Below are positions 8,901-16,151 of a stretch of 64,000 nucleotides of DNA, piece by piece (position 1 is the first letter of the stretch; each line of letters opens with the position of its first letter). A program made the position numbers and the translations under genes. This DNA is from DAOQVR01 sp035341665 (GTDB lineage Bacteria > Chloroflexota > Anaerolineae > JAAYZQ01): the NCBI GenBank assembly GCA_035341665.1, contig DAOQVR010000017.1, positions 21,275-85,274 of the forward strand, in the 5' to 3' direction. Below the pieces are notes generated by a model. It was given only the letters and a program-made list of their open reading frames with translations. It ran no database searches and had not been told where the DNA came from.

Positions 8901-9262
8901 GCCCGGACCGCAAGACCATCACCCAGACGTGGCATTCCGGCGCGATGGTCATCTCCAGCACCCATGGCTACACCGAGTCGCACGTGGTCAAGGTCATCGC
9001 CCTTGACGCCGCCGGAAACAAGACGGAGAGCGAGCAGGTTCGCTTCTACGTCATCCACAAGCCCAAGGAGAAAAAGGCGGAGGTCCCCCTATACTTCCAT
9101 GACCACGGGCAGGATCATGGGGCGCCGTTTGGTCTGCGCGTAAAGGAGCTCGCCGAGGCCGTCCTTAATCCGGGAGGCAAGCTCTGCCCTGGACCCGCCA
9201 CCCTGCAGAGCTTCCACGATCCGCCCAGACGCCAGGTCGATCAGCTCGCCCGCCTCACGTAG
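5945..9262 (+). CDS. Class A penicillin-binding protein (PBP1A-like) with C-terminal Ig-like domains
   Basis: A bifunctional murein synthase of 1105 residues. A basic N-terminus and one membrane helix (about residues 28-60) anchor it. The glycosyltransferase (GT51) domain shows Glu123 in EDKTFYQNMGVD and QGGSSITVQLVKN. The transpeptidase domain shows PGSSFKP (active Ser402, Lys405), SYN at 460 and KTGTT at 612. After about residue 690 come a cysteine-containing linker and two or more Ig-like modules (TPPQAYVGYPWPG; DAAGNKTESEQV). Ordinary homology seems to end near KPKEKKAEVP; the last 58 residues are encoded on the strand opposite the 3' end of rnj, a 174-base convergent overlap, and may be a fortuitous read-through tail. 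Domain assignment is secure; the tail's reality is not. Confidence 0.94.
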   Translation: MRTEQTIWLLRQRRERRTRNRGGPGKVAAGVLGSLAAILLLGAVLTVLGAAGTAVGVYAYFAQDLPDPNEIVTAQEKFETTKIYDRTGQTLLMEVIDPRRADREKVPIDQIPLTLRHATVALEDKTFYQNMGVDPAGIARAFVSNLQGNQVQGGSSITVQLVKNILIPEEERYVLSYSRKIKEAMLAVEISRLYSKDQILEWYLNSNDYGNWAIGVEAAAQAYFGKHARDLDLAECAMLAPIPQYPGMNPVYNPEQAKKRQGIALQRMVEEGYVTQTEADAAFAQELDIHTATLKRYDIVAPHFAMYVRKQLVDMYGEQVLYTDGLRVYTTIDLDMQRIADEEANAQVRALQEDKKDVSNAAVVVLRARTGEILAMTGSIDYWNEEIDGNVNVATAPRQPGSSFKPFAYLTAFHQGYTAQEMVMDVHSCFDDWPNPPYCPENYDRKYHGAQSFRTALARSYNIPAVKVLDKVGVDNVIRNAHALGINTLNMDLDYYGLSLVLGGGEVWLLDMAYAYSVFANGGVMMGQPTKLQQPGYRELDPVSVLRVEDATGKVLFQYDQPQARDIVLSDGSALTPQEAYLLTDVLSDNNARAAAFGSNSVLKLSRPAAVKTGTTTDFRDTWTVGYTPQIVTGVWVGNNDNTPMEGVSSTHGAGPLWHNVMERIYGEGHAARILGEVALSFPVPDGLTSVQVCSVSGLLPTEYDPKRITATFIAGTEPTEYCNVHHLERVNKFTGKLATVCTPLDQVEERVYEIFPPEAADWVREQGIPQPPTQRDEIYGCSPESGDVVVSTPTLGGHVAGIVAVRGNARSGNFALYRLRFGEGLNPSSWTQIGGDHYNQVTGDVLEFWDVRGLRDGLYTLELAVVDGSQWTNTSTIYVTVDNTPPQAYVGYPWPGRVYVMEKDEWANLYADVSDNVLIDRVEFYLDDELLDYSVVEPYGIKWVLTMQDLRPNRNMAPVYGTETITNPDGTVTTVPITVTWVEVSPDRKTITQTWHSGAMVISSTHGYTESHVVKVIALDAAGNKTESEQVRFYVIHKPKEKKAEVPLYFHDHGQDHGAPFGLRVKELAEAVLNPGGKLCPGPATLQSFHDPPRRQVDQLARLT

Positions 9263-10786
9263 GTAGACGAAACCGCGTGTGATGATCTCCGGCCCCTGGA
9301 CGAGCTCACCGCTGTCGGCAGCCACCGCCACTACCACGACCACAAACCCATCCCGCGACAACAGGTGACGATCGCGCAGCACAACGCTGCCTACATCGCC
9401 CACCCCCAGGCCGTCTACCAGTACGTGGCCTTCCGCCACTTTATCAACCACCCTTCCCCAGTCTGGGCCAAACTCCAGCACCTGCCCGCTCTCGACCACG
9501 AATATCCTCTCCCGCGGGATACCCATCTGCTCTGCAATCCGGGCGTGGTGGACCAGGTGTCGGTACTCCCCATGGATAGGCACAAAGAAGCGCGGCCGCG
9601 TGAGGCCAAGCATCATCTTGTGCTCCTCTCGGCTGGCATGGCCCGAAACATGGACCGGGGCAAGCTCGTGGTAGTACACTTCGGCCCCTGCGCGGTACAG
9701 GTTGTCAATAGTGCGGTTGACCAGCTCTTCGTTGCCTGGGATGGGCGTCGACGAGATGACGACGTGGTCTCCCGGACGGATGTTGACCTGGCGATGCTCC
9801 CCCACGGCCATGCGTACGAGCGCCGACGTGGGCTCGCCCTGGCTGCCCGTGCAGGCGATCGCCACCTGCTCGGGTGGCAGGCTGTTCATCTGATGCGGGC
9901 TCAACAGGTCCTCGGGACTTAGGTCCATGTAGCCCAGCTCGGCAGCCCGCCTGACATATTCTAGCATGCTCCGTCCGACGATGCCCAGCCGGCGCCCGTG
10001 TTTCCGCGCCACGTCCCACACGAGTTGGACGCGCGAGATGTTTGAGGCGAACGTGGCGACGATGATTCGCCCCGTCGCCGAGGAAAAGATGCGGTCGAGC
10101 GTATCGCCGACAACTTGCTCCGATGGAGTCTGCCCTTCGGCTTCGGCATTGGTCGAATCGGAGAGAAGGACGTGGACGCCGCGCTCTCCCATCTCCGCGA
10201 GCCTGGCATAGTCCGTCAGCCGGCCGTCCACGGGGGTCTGGTCGAACTTAAAGTCGCCCGAGTGCACGATCAGGCCGGCAAGTGTCGTGATCGCCACCCC
10301 GATCCCATCGGGAATCGAGTGGCACACGCGAAAGAACTCGACCCGGAACGGCCCAAGGCTCAGCACGTCTTGAGGGGAGATGGTGCGCAGGTCGGCCCCG
10401 GCAAGGAGGTGGTGCTCCTTGAGCCTCACCTCGACGAGGCCTTGCGTCAGCCGGGTAGCAAAGATCGGAGCATGCACCTCCTGCAATAGGTAGGGCAGCG
10501 CTCCGATGTGATCCTCGTGTCCATGGGTGACGATGATCGCCTCGACCTGCTCCCTCCGCTCCAGGACGTACGTCATGTCTGGGATGACAATGTCAATCCC
10601 CAGCATGTCGCTCTCGGGGAACATGAGACCGCAGTCAATGATCAACAGCCGGCCGCCGGCCTCCACCACCATCATGTTCTTGCCTATCTGGCCGACTCCG
10701 CCCAGCGGGATGATCTTGATGCTGTTCTCGGACAAGAGACTGCACCTCTCTGATTGCGGGGGCAGGATCTTCCTCTGTTCCCCCAT
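9089..10786 (-). CDS. rnj: Ribonuclease J
   Basis: A 5'-3' exo/endoribonuclease of RNA decay and maturation. It has a beta-lactamase/beta-CASP fold: the zinc motif HGHEDH at residues 88-93, HSIPDG and HSGDFKFDQTP, then the beta-CASP portion with SDSTNAEAEG, ACTGSQGEP and SGHASREEHK, and IHGEYRHL. It ends RRPMILPVVMEV, the normal end of the family. The 565-residue length is typical. Two starts are possible: ATG 10786, five bases after the udg stop, or TTG 10735, preceded by GAGAGGTG at good distance and closer to where homology begins (SIKIIPLGGVGQIGKN). It is the last gene of the operon that starts with tsaE, and overlaps the PBP gene convergently. Confidence 0.95.
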   Translation of the reverse strand: MGEQRKILPPQSERCSLLSENSIKIIPLGGVGQIGKNMMVVEAGGRLLIIDCGLMFPESDMLGIDIVIPDMTYVLERREQVEAIIVTHGHEDHIGALPYLLQEVHAPIFATRLTQGLVEVRLKEHHLLAGADLRTISPQDVLSLGPFRVEFFRVCHSIPDGIGVAITTLAGLIVHSGDFKFDQTPVDGRLTDYARLAEMGERGVHVLLSDSTNAEAEGQTPSEQVVGDTLDRIFSSATGRIIVATFASNISRVQLVWDVARKHGRRLGIVGRSMLEYVRRAAELGYMDLSPEDLLSPHQMNSLPPEQVAIACTGSQGEPTSALVRMAVGEHRQVNIRPGDHVVISSTPIPGNEELVNRTIDNLYRAGAEVYYHELAPVHVSGHASREEHKMMLGLTRPRFFVPIHGEYRHLVHHARIAEQMGIPRERIFVVESGQVLEFGPDWGRVVDKVAEGHVLVDGLGVGDVGSVVLRDRHLLSRDGFVVVVVAVAADSGELVQGPEIITRGFVYLREAGELIDLASGRIVEALQGGGSRAELASRIKDGLGELLYAQTKRRPMILPVVMEV

Positions 10787-10791
10787 TTGCC

Positions 10792-11397
10792 CTAGAAGAG
10801 GCTCAGCTGCTCAGCTTGGGGCGGCTCTGGTTTCTCTTCATCAATCTCCTCCACCTTGGCCAGCAGCCCCGGCAGCTTGGCAAAGTCCTCCTCCACGATC
10901 GAACGCCACTTCGGTTGGTGTAGTGCCGCTGCTGGATGGAACATCGGGAAGTAGATCACCCCCCCTGCGCGCTTTGGCTGACCGTGGATGCGTGATATCG
11001 AGGCCCCCGGAAAGTAGCGTGCCATCGAGAATCGCCCAAGCGTGACCACGACTCGAGGGCGGATCAGCTCGATCTGCCGGTCCAGGTACGGGCGGCAGGC
11101 TTCGACCTCCTCCGGCTCTGGGTCTCGGTTGCCGGGGGGGCGGCACTTGATCACGTTGGCAATATAGACGTCTGCCCTTTTCAGACCGATCTGGCCGAGC
11201 AGCTCCTCCAGGTATTGGCCGGCCAGGCCGACGAAGGGTCTTCCCTGCCGGTCTTCGTGAAATCCCGGCCCTTCGCCGATGAACAGCATACTCGCGTTCT
11301 CGGGGCCTTCTCCCGGCACCGCGTTCGTCCGCCCCAGCGCGAGCTGGCACTTGCGGCACGCTCGGATCTCTTCATAGAGAACGTCAAGTTGCGACAC
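10792..11397 (-). CDS. Family 4 uracil-DNA glycosylase (Fe-S)
   Basis: Removes uracil from DNA at the start of base-excision repair. The 201-residue product carries family features: CRKC near the N-terminus and two later cysteines (IKCRPP; EACRPYL) as ligands of a 4Fe-4S cluster, GEGPGFHEDRQGRPFVGLAG as the uracil-binding and catalytic loop, and HPAA near the end. The C-terminal SLF resembles a clamp-interacting tail (inference). GTG 11397 is chosen: GAGGAG lies eight bases before it and the Q-L-D-VLYEEIRAC helix starts right after. An upstream extension would run into rimI. The gene sits 20 bases after rimI and five before rnj. Confidence 0.93.
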   Translation of the reverse strand: MSQLDVLYEEIRACRKCQLALGRTNAVPGEGPENASMLFIGEGPGFHEDRQGRPFVGLAGQYLEELLGQIGLKRADVYIANVIKCRPPGNRDPEPEEVEACRPYLDRQIELIRPRVVVTLGRFSMARYFPGASISRIHGQPKRAGGVIYFPMFHPAAALHQPKWRSIVEEDFAKLPGLLAKVEEIDEEKPEPPQAEQLSLF

Positions 11398-11417
11398 CCT
11401 TCGTCTCCTCGGTAGGT

Positions 11418-12020
11418 CTATGCGTTGCTTTCTCTTCCGCCATCCTCTTGAAGGCGAGCTTCCAGCCGCGAGCGGCACAACCCCAAGAGGGCCTGGAATC
11501 GCGGGCCGTGCAGGTCAGGGGTAGCCATGATATACGCATCTTCGTTGTTGTCAGAGTAGTAGGCCTTCTGAACCGACACGATATCGAACCCATACCTGCG
11601 GTACAGAGCCACTGCCCCGAGGTTCGAGATGCGCACCTCGAGGGTAGCTCGTCGCGCCTCCAGTTCCTGGCCTCGTTCCAGCAGGGCAATCAGGAGTAGC
11701 TCTCCCAGGCCCCGTCGCCTCCAGTCGGGATGTACGGCGATGGTGCTCACATGGATCTCGTCCACCAGCAGCCACGCCCCGGCGTATCCGAGCACAGGCG
11801 GCGGAGCCTGTCCGAGCAGCCGCTGCAGGGCAGACCCCAGTGGGCCCTGCCAGCGTGGCTTGGGCCGGACCACGCGCATTGTGCTGTGCGGGTTCTCGGT
11901 GATCTCATATCGGTACGCGCGGGCCGACCAGGGCGACGAGAACGAGGCCCGTTCAATGAGCAGGACTTGGTCCACGTCGCTCAGGCCCATGGGCTCGACC
12001 ACAAAGAGGCCGCTATTCAT
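11418..12020 (-). CDS. rimI: Ribosomal-protein-alanine N-acetyltransferase-like GNAT protein
   Basis: A GNAT acetyltransferase of 200 residues. The acetyl-CoA loop is visible as VHPDWRRRGLGELLL, followed by LEVRISNLGAVALYRRYGF and a YYSDNNEDAYIM motif typical of RimI. An insert of about 25 residues rich in Pro, Arg and Gln (PKPRWQGPLGSALQRLLG) separates the first strands from the core, which is unusual. The start ATG 12020 overlaps the end of tsaB by eight bases, the common tsaE-tsaB-rimI arrangement. RimI usually acetylates the N-terminus of ribosomal protein S18; the actual substrate here is inferred from context. Longer frames upstream lie within tsaB. Confidence 0.88.
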   Translation of the reverse strand: MNSGLFVVEPMGLSDVDQVLLIERASFSSPWSARAYRYEITENPHSTMRVVRPKPRWQGPLGSALQRLLGQAPPPVLGYAGAWLLVDEIHVSTIAVHPDWRRRGLGELLLIALLERGQELEARRATLEVRISNLGAVALYRRYGFDIVSVQKAYYSDNNEDAYIMATPDLHGPRFQALLGLCRSRLEARLQEDGGRESNA

Positions 12021-12687
12021 CGATCTTGGGTTGCTGCAAGTAGATTGGTGTGAGGGTCGCGGGGTCGTCAGAGTCGCCCCTGGATAGTCTCTCCCAGCCC
12101 GCCTCCGCCAGGTAGGCTGCTCGTCGCAGTGAGGCCGCCGGCGAGGCAATCGTCACGTCGGGTCCGAGTTGATCGCGGATTGAGTCAGCATCCCGGGAAT
12201 CGATCTCCCCGCATAGCAGAGCCGGCCGTTCCACCTCGGTGCACAGCTGCCCCCAGGTGACCAGGTAGTAGTCCCCTAGTTGCAGCCAACGCCCTCGCCG
12301 TCTGACATGGTGCGCCGCACAGATCCGGCCCCGGCCTGCCTGACACACCGCCCAGATGGGCAGGACCTGGCCCATGTGCGGCCGGGCCACGACTTCCAGT
12401 GTCGGCACGCCTACCAAAGGCGTCTGGTTTGCCACGACCAGCCCCTTCGCTACACCCAGTCCGGCCCGCAGGCCCGTGAAGGACCCGGGGCCCAGGCTGA
12501 CGACGACACCGGTCAGCCCTTGCACAGGTACGCCCTGCTGCTCCATCATCCGGACCAGCCGCGGCATCAGCTCTACAGTGTGGTTTTCCGAGCAGGACCA
12601 CGACTCCTCGGCGGGCACTCGCCCGCCCTCCTGGTCATACAGGGCAATGGTGGCCGTTCGGGTCGCCGTATCGATTGCTAGAAGCAT
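12013..12687 (-). CDS. tsaB: tRNA threonylcarbamoyladenosine biosynthesis protein TsaB
   Basis: TsaB is the non-catalytic partner of TsaD in making t6A37 of ANN-decoding tRNAs. The 224-residue product begins MLLAIDTATRTATIAL, has HTVELMPRLVRMM, and the signature SLGPGSFTGLRAGLGVAKGL, all typical of the ASKHA-fold TsaB. ATG 12687 aligns exactly with the family start; upstream in-frame residues are charged and unrelated. It lies 80 bases after tsaE and overlaps rimI by eight bases. tsaD is not in the window. Confidence 0.94.
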   Translation of the reverse strand: MLLAIDTATRTATIALYDQEGGRVPAEESWSCSENHTVELMPRLVRMMEQQGVPVQGLTGVVVSLGPGSFTGLRAGLGVAKGLVVANQTPLVGVPTLEVVARPHMGQVLPIWAVCQAGRGRICAAHHVRRRGRWLQLGDYYLVTWGQLCTEVERPALLCGEIDSRDADSIRDQLGPDVTIASPAASLRRAAYLAEAGWERLSRGDSDDPATLTPIYLQQPKIDE

Positions 12688-12767
12688 GGTGCGCGCTTCC
12701 CGTCCTCTCTCGCGTGGCACGCTACGACTGGCCTGCTTGTCTTGCGCCAAAACTCGGCGCCGCAGTC

Positions 12768-13271
12768 CTAGTACCCGAAAGCGCTCTCGCGGAACTGCCG
12801 CAGCAGCTCATCGTAGCGGGTGCCTGAGGCGATCATCGTGAGGCCGCGTTTTGCCTCCCCCACGTGGCGTAGGGTGATCCAAAGCCGCTCCTCAGGGAGA
12901 AGAGCGCGGATCCGGTCGGCCCACTCCACGACACAAACCCCTACGCCCTCCAGGTAGCTCTCCAGGCCCAACGCCCACGCCTCCACTTCTGGGGAGGTCA
13001 GGCGGTAGACGTCGACATGGTACAGGATTGGCCTTGCCGAGGGCGGACGATGTTCGGCAACAAGTGTGAAAGAAGGGCTGACGATCGGCTCCGAGACCCC
13101 CAGCCCATCTCCAATGCCCTGTGTCAGGCAAGTCTTCCCCGTGCCCAACTCGCCCTCCAGGCAGATCGCGTCACCCCCCTGGACAAGCGACCCAAGTCGA
13201 GCGCCGAACCGGCGGGTCTGCTCGGGGCTGTGACTGATAAAGTCAAGCGTGTGCTCGTCTAGGATTGCCAT
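12768..13271 (-). CDS. tsaE: tRNA threonylcarbamoyladenosine biosynthesis ATPase TsaE
   Basis: A P-loop ATPase that works with TsaB and TsaD in t6A synthesis. In 167 residues it shows the Walker A GELGTGKT, SPSFTLV (family SPTFTLV), the HVDVYRL metal/nucleotide motif and VVEWADRI. The length is normal. It is the first gene of the leftward operon tsaE-tsaB-rimI-udg4-rnj and has a well-formed promoter directly upstream. Confidence 0.95.
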   Translation of the reverse strand: MAILDEHTLDFISHSPEQTRRFGARLGSLVQGGDAICLEGELGTGKTCLTQGIGDGLGVSEPIVSPSFTLVAEHRPPSARPILYHVDVYRLTSPEVEAWALGLESYLEGVGVCVVEWADRIRALLPEERLWITLRHVGEAKRGLTMIASGTRYDELLRQFRESAFGY

Positions 13272-13292
13272 GCAGGTGGGCCTCTCGGCACG

Positions 13293-13321
13293 ATTCTACA
13301 CCCAGCACATAGAAACGGCAA
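13293..13321 (-). promoter_or_regulatory. Promoter of the tsaE operon
   Basis: On the minus strand TTGCCG (13321-13316), a 17-base spacer and TAGAAT (13298-13293) form a good sigma-70 site. Transcription would start near 13286, about 15 bases before tsaE. Confidence 0.65.
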
Positions 13322-13325
13322 GCAC

Positions 13326-13355
13326 TTGACCCCAACTGGAAGGCTATGTTATCAT
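13326..13355 (+). promoter_or_regulatory. Promoter of the phosphoesterase gene
   Basis: TTGACC (13326-13331), an 18-base spacer and TATCAT (13350-13355), preceded by TGT as an extended -10. It is back to back with the tsaE promoter; the two -35 boxes are five bases apart. The leader would be about 85 bases long. Confidence 0.65.
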
Positions 13356-13446
13356 TCTCTTGGCGGCATGATCTGCCAGTCTCACCGGAGAGGCCCGCCT
13401 CACCTCGTGGCAGATCCGGCTTGCCTACGGACGAAAGGAACCCCGC

Positions 13447-14187
13447 ATGCGCTGCTTGGTAGTCTCGGACATCCACAGCAACCTGGAAGCCTTTGAAGCC
13501 GTCCTGAGTCATGCAGGTCCTGTGGATTGCACCTGGTGCCTGGGCGACCTCGTCGGCTATGGGCCCGACCCGAATGCCTGCGTGGACCTGCTCCGATCCA
13601 GGACGCATCTCTGCGTCGCGGGCAACCACGATTGGGCAGCGCTTGGCAAGTTGGACCTAACCGAGTTCAACGCCGATGCAAGATTGGCGGCTGCCTGGAC
13701 GCAGGACCTTCTCACGCCAGCGAATCGGGCCTTCCTGGAAGCACTGCCCAAGGATCTGCCCTGGCCCGACACGGGGCGCTTTGGACTGGTTCATGGCAGC
13801 CCCTGTCATCCGATCTGGGAGTATATCCTCGACGAGCGATCGGCGGTCGCCGCTTTTCGGTGTGGCGGTGCGGCCTATTGTCTGCACGGCCACACCCACG
13901 TTCCGGTCCTGATCAGTTTGGTCGCCCAGAAGGGCCGTGATCGGGTCACCTGGGCCCAGCCCCCCGGCGCTCCCTGCTCACTAGGGCCGGAGCGGATGCT
14001 CATCAATCCCGGCTCCGTGGGCCAACCGCGGGATGGCGACAACAGGGCAAGTTACCTGATACTGGACCCCGATGCACTTCTGATCGAGCACCGGCGCGTG
14101 GAGTATCCGTACGAGCAGACACAGAGGAAGATGCTCAACCGCGGGCTTCCGCCCCGGCTTGCGACGCGCCTGGCGTTCGGACTCTAG
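13447..14187 (+). CDS. Calcineurin-like metallophosphoesterase (YfcE/MJ0936-type)
   Basis: A 246-residue cytoplasmic protein with the full set of metal-binding motifs in order: DIHSN, GDLVGYGPDP, GNHD, VHGSP and GHTHVP. NPGSVGQPRDGD is also typical of this phosphodiesterase-like group. The substrate is not deducible. A Shine-Dalgarno AAAGGAA sits eight bases before ATG 13447. The methyltransferase gene follows after 17 bases. Confidence 0.92.
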   Translation: MRCLVVSDIHSNLEAFEAVLSHAGPVDCTWCLGDLVGYGPDPNACVDLLRSRTHLCVAGNHDWAALGKLDLTEFNADARLAAAWTQDLLTPANRAFLEALPKDLPWPDTGRFGLVHGSPCHPIWEYILDERSAVAAFRCGGAAYCLHGHTHVPVLISLVAQKGRDRVTWAQPPGAPCSLGPERMLINPGSVGQPRDGDNRASYLILDPDALLIEHRRVEYPYEQTQRKMLNRGLPPRLATRLAFGL

Positions 14188-14204
14188 GAGGAGGCTGCTG
14201 CACC

Positions 14205-15014
14205 GTGAGCGAAGACAAAGCCATCCACCTTGGCCACCCCAGCTACGTGTGGGGATTTGGGCAGGAGCGCCGGCTGAGCTTGATCCGCCGCCACGCTCCA
14301 CTGGAGGGGCGCACCATCCTCGACGTGGGCTGCGGGTTGGGGATGTACGTCCGTGCCTTCCGCCGCTACAGCCAGGACGTGCACGGCGTCGACATCGATG
14401 CGGAAAAGGTGGCAGAGGCTTCGCGCGGACTTCCCAACATCCGGGTTGCGCCCGCCGAGCACCTCCCCTACGCGTCGGGAACCTTCGATGTGGTCCTGCT
14501 GCACGAGGTGATTGAGCACGTGGCAGACGATGGGCAGGCGATTGCAGAAGCGGTGCGCCTTCTCCGCGAACCGTCCCCCGCAGCGGCTTCCCCGGTCTCA
14601 GCGGACGGCCGCCCGGAAGGGTCCGGCGGCCGGGTCGTTCTCTTCGCGCCGAATCGCCTCTATCCTTTCGAGACGCACGGAGCCTATTGGCGTGGGGAGT
14701 ACCACTTTGGCAACATTCCGCTCGTCAATTACCTCCCCAATCGCTGTCGGGCCCGCTTCTGCCCTCATGTCCGGGCGTATACGGCGCGCGACATGCGGCT
14801 GCTGCTCAAGGACCTTCCAGTCAACGTCACCGTGCACACCCAGATCTTCCCCGGCTACGACAAGCTTATCCGCCGCAGCCGCATCCTGGGAGGGCTGCTC
14901 CGCGGAGTCACCTACTTCCTGGAGCACACGCCATTGCGTCTTTTCGGCCTCTCCCACTTCGTCGTGGCCGAAAAGGTCGGGCCCGGAGCCGGATCCGCAG
15001 CCGGCGTCGGCTGA
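14205..15014 (+). CDS. Class I SAM-dependent methyltransferase
   Basis: A 269-residue Rossmann methyltransferase. Motif I is LDVGCGLGMYV, the acidic end of strand 2 is HGVDIDAEKV, and a post-motif LLHEVIEHVADD is typical of the Methyltransf_11 type. A proline/alanine/glycine-rich insert sits at about residues 125-145. The C-terminal third (FETHGAYWRGEYHFGN; HTQIFPGYDKL) resembles methyltransferases found near lipid or glycan genes, but the substrate is unknown. GTG 14205 is supported by AGGAGGAGG overlapping the preceding stop codon. Confidence 0.85.
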   Translation: MSEDKAIHLGHPSYVWGFGQERRLSLIRRHAPLEGRTILDVGCGLGMYVRAFRRYSQDVHGVDIDAEKVAEASRGLPNIRVAPAEHLPYASGTFDVVLLHEVIEHVADDGQAIAEAVRLLREPSPAAASPVSADGRPEGSGGRVVLFAPNRLYPFETHGAYWRGEYHFGNIPLVNYLPNRCRARFCPHVRAYTARDMRLLLKDLPVNVTVHTQIFPGYDKLIRRSRILGGLLRGVTYFLEHTPLRLFGLSHFVVAEKVGPGAGSAAGVG

Positions 15015-15204
15015 GCGTAGGGTAGCCGTCAGGCTCCCATCCAGCACAAACGGCAGCTGTGTGGTACCCTATGGACACTTGAAAATGCATGGCTCATGGC
15101 GGGCGAGCAACCTCGCGGCCAGGTCCGGCAAGCGGCCAGGACCACCCGCCGCAGGTCAGCATGGGCCATGCTCCATATCGGATTCTCTTCTCCTCCTTTT
15201 GAAT

Positions 15205-15239
15205 GAGAGCCAAGGGTCACGGGGCCGCCCTTGGCTCTC
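15205..15239. terminator. Perfect 12-bp inverted repeat between convergent genes
   Basis: GAGAGCCAAGGG (15205-15216) pairs with CCCTTGGCTCTC (15228-15239) around an 11-base loop. It lies between the convergent methyltransferase and ferredoxin genes and overlaps the ferredoxin stop. No T-run follows on either strand, so it may be a bidirectional or factor-assisted terminator. Confidence 0.5.
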
Positions 15240-15459
15240 CCGTATTATTGACGGCAATCGCTCCCTGTGGGCACGCCGGGATACACACCAGGCATCCGTA
15301 GCACAGGTTGCCGTCAATGAAGGGGGGCTCTCCAGGATCGATTTGCAGGATCGCCTTCGTGCGGCAGACAGACCGTGCCAGGCACTTCCGGCACACATTG
15401 CACAGATCGTCCACCACGTGGGGGACAGCGCCCGCCGGCGCTTTGCCAAGGTCGACCAT
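15217..15459 (-). CDS. Small 2[4Fe-4S] ferredoxin-like protein
   Basis: An 80-residue protein with two cysteine quartets: CNVCRKC plus a later Cys (an x5 gap before the fourth ligand instead of the usual x3), and CYGCLVCIPACP, the canonical second quartet. Such domains carry electrons between enzymes in the cytoplasm. Its start overlaps the stop of the upstream response regulator (TGATG), so it is translationally coupled to a two-component system, which is unusual and suggests a redox role linked to that signalling pair (inference). A GTG one codon earlier is also possible. Confidence 0.85.
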   Translation of the reverse strand: MVDLGKAPAGAVPHVVDDLCNVCRKCLARSVCRTKAILQIDPGEPPFIDGNLCYGCLVCIPACPQGAIAVNNTGEPRAAP

Positions 15460-16109
15460 CACAAGTAGTCCTCAATGCGGAATCGCGCAGCGTGCGCGCC
15501 TGCCTGTGCGCGCGAGCTCAGGTTCAGTTTGCCGAGAATCCGGCTCACATAGTTCCGCACGGTCTTCTCGCTCAGGTGGAGCTTGTCCCCGATTTGCCGG
15601 TTGGTCTTGCCCTCGGCAATACCTGCAAGGATTTGCATTTCCTGGGCATTCAGGTCGGCAAACGCCCGTGCCCGCTCCTGCCGGTGCACCTCGCGCATCT
15701 TGGCAAAGACCCGCGTCGTCAACGAAGGGTCCAGCAGGCTTTCACCGCGGCCCACCCGCTCCAGCGCCAGGAGTAGATCGCCAGACCCAATCTGTTTCAA
15801 CACATAGCCGTCGGCGCCGGCTGCAATCGCCTCGAAAAGCATCTCCTCGTCGGGGAAGGAAGTCAACACAATAATCCGCGTTTCCGGCCGCTGCGCCTTG
15901 ATCTGCCGGCACGCCTCCAACCCGTCACCTCCCGGCAGCCTCAGGTCCAGCAGCACAACGTCTGGTCGCAGCTTCTCCGCCTGGGTCACTGCCTCGCGGA
16001 CTGTGCCTGCCTCGCCGACGACGACCATGCCCGGCTGGCGCTCGATCAGGGCGCGGACGCCGAGCCTTACTACCTCGTGATCATCGACCAAGAGAACACC
16101 GAGCTGCAT
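15459..16109 (-). CDS. NarL/FixJ-type response regulator
   Basis: A 216-residue regulator: receiver domain with acidic pair at 9-10, phospho-acceptor Asp55 in LLDLRLPGGDG and Lys105 in GYVLKQIG; then a linker and a LuxR-type helix-turn-helix (LNAQEMQILAGIAEGKTNRQIGD; SEKTVRNYVSRIL). It lies 42 bases after its likely cognate kinase and is coupled to the ferredoxin. It probably controls redox or respiratory genes, the divergent cytochrome cluster being the obvious candidate (inference). Confidence 0.93.
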   Translation of the reverse strand: MQLGVLLVDDHEVVRLGVRALIERQPGMVVVGEAGTVREAVTQAEKLRPDVVLLDLRLPGGDGLEACRQIKAQRPETRIIVLTSFPDEEMLFEAIAAGADGYVLKQIGSGDLLLALERVGRGESLLDPSLTTRVFAKMREVHRQERARAFADLNAQEMQILAGIAEGKTNRQIGDKLHLSEKTVRNYVSRILGKLNLSSRAQAGAHAARFRIEDYL

Positions 16110-16151
16110 TCCACCCGCCTCCTGCAGCCAATCCGCATCGCTCCGGGAGCA

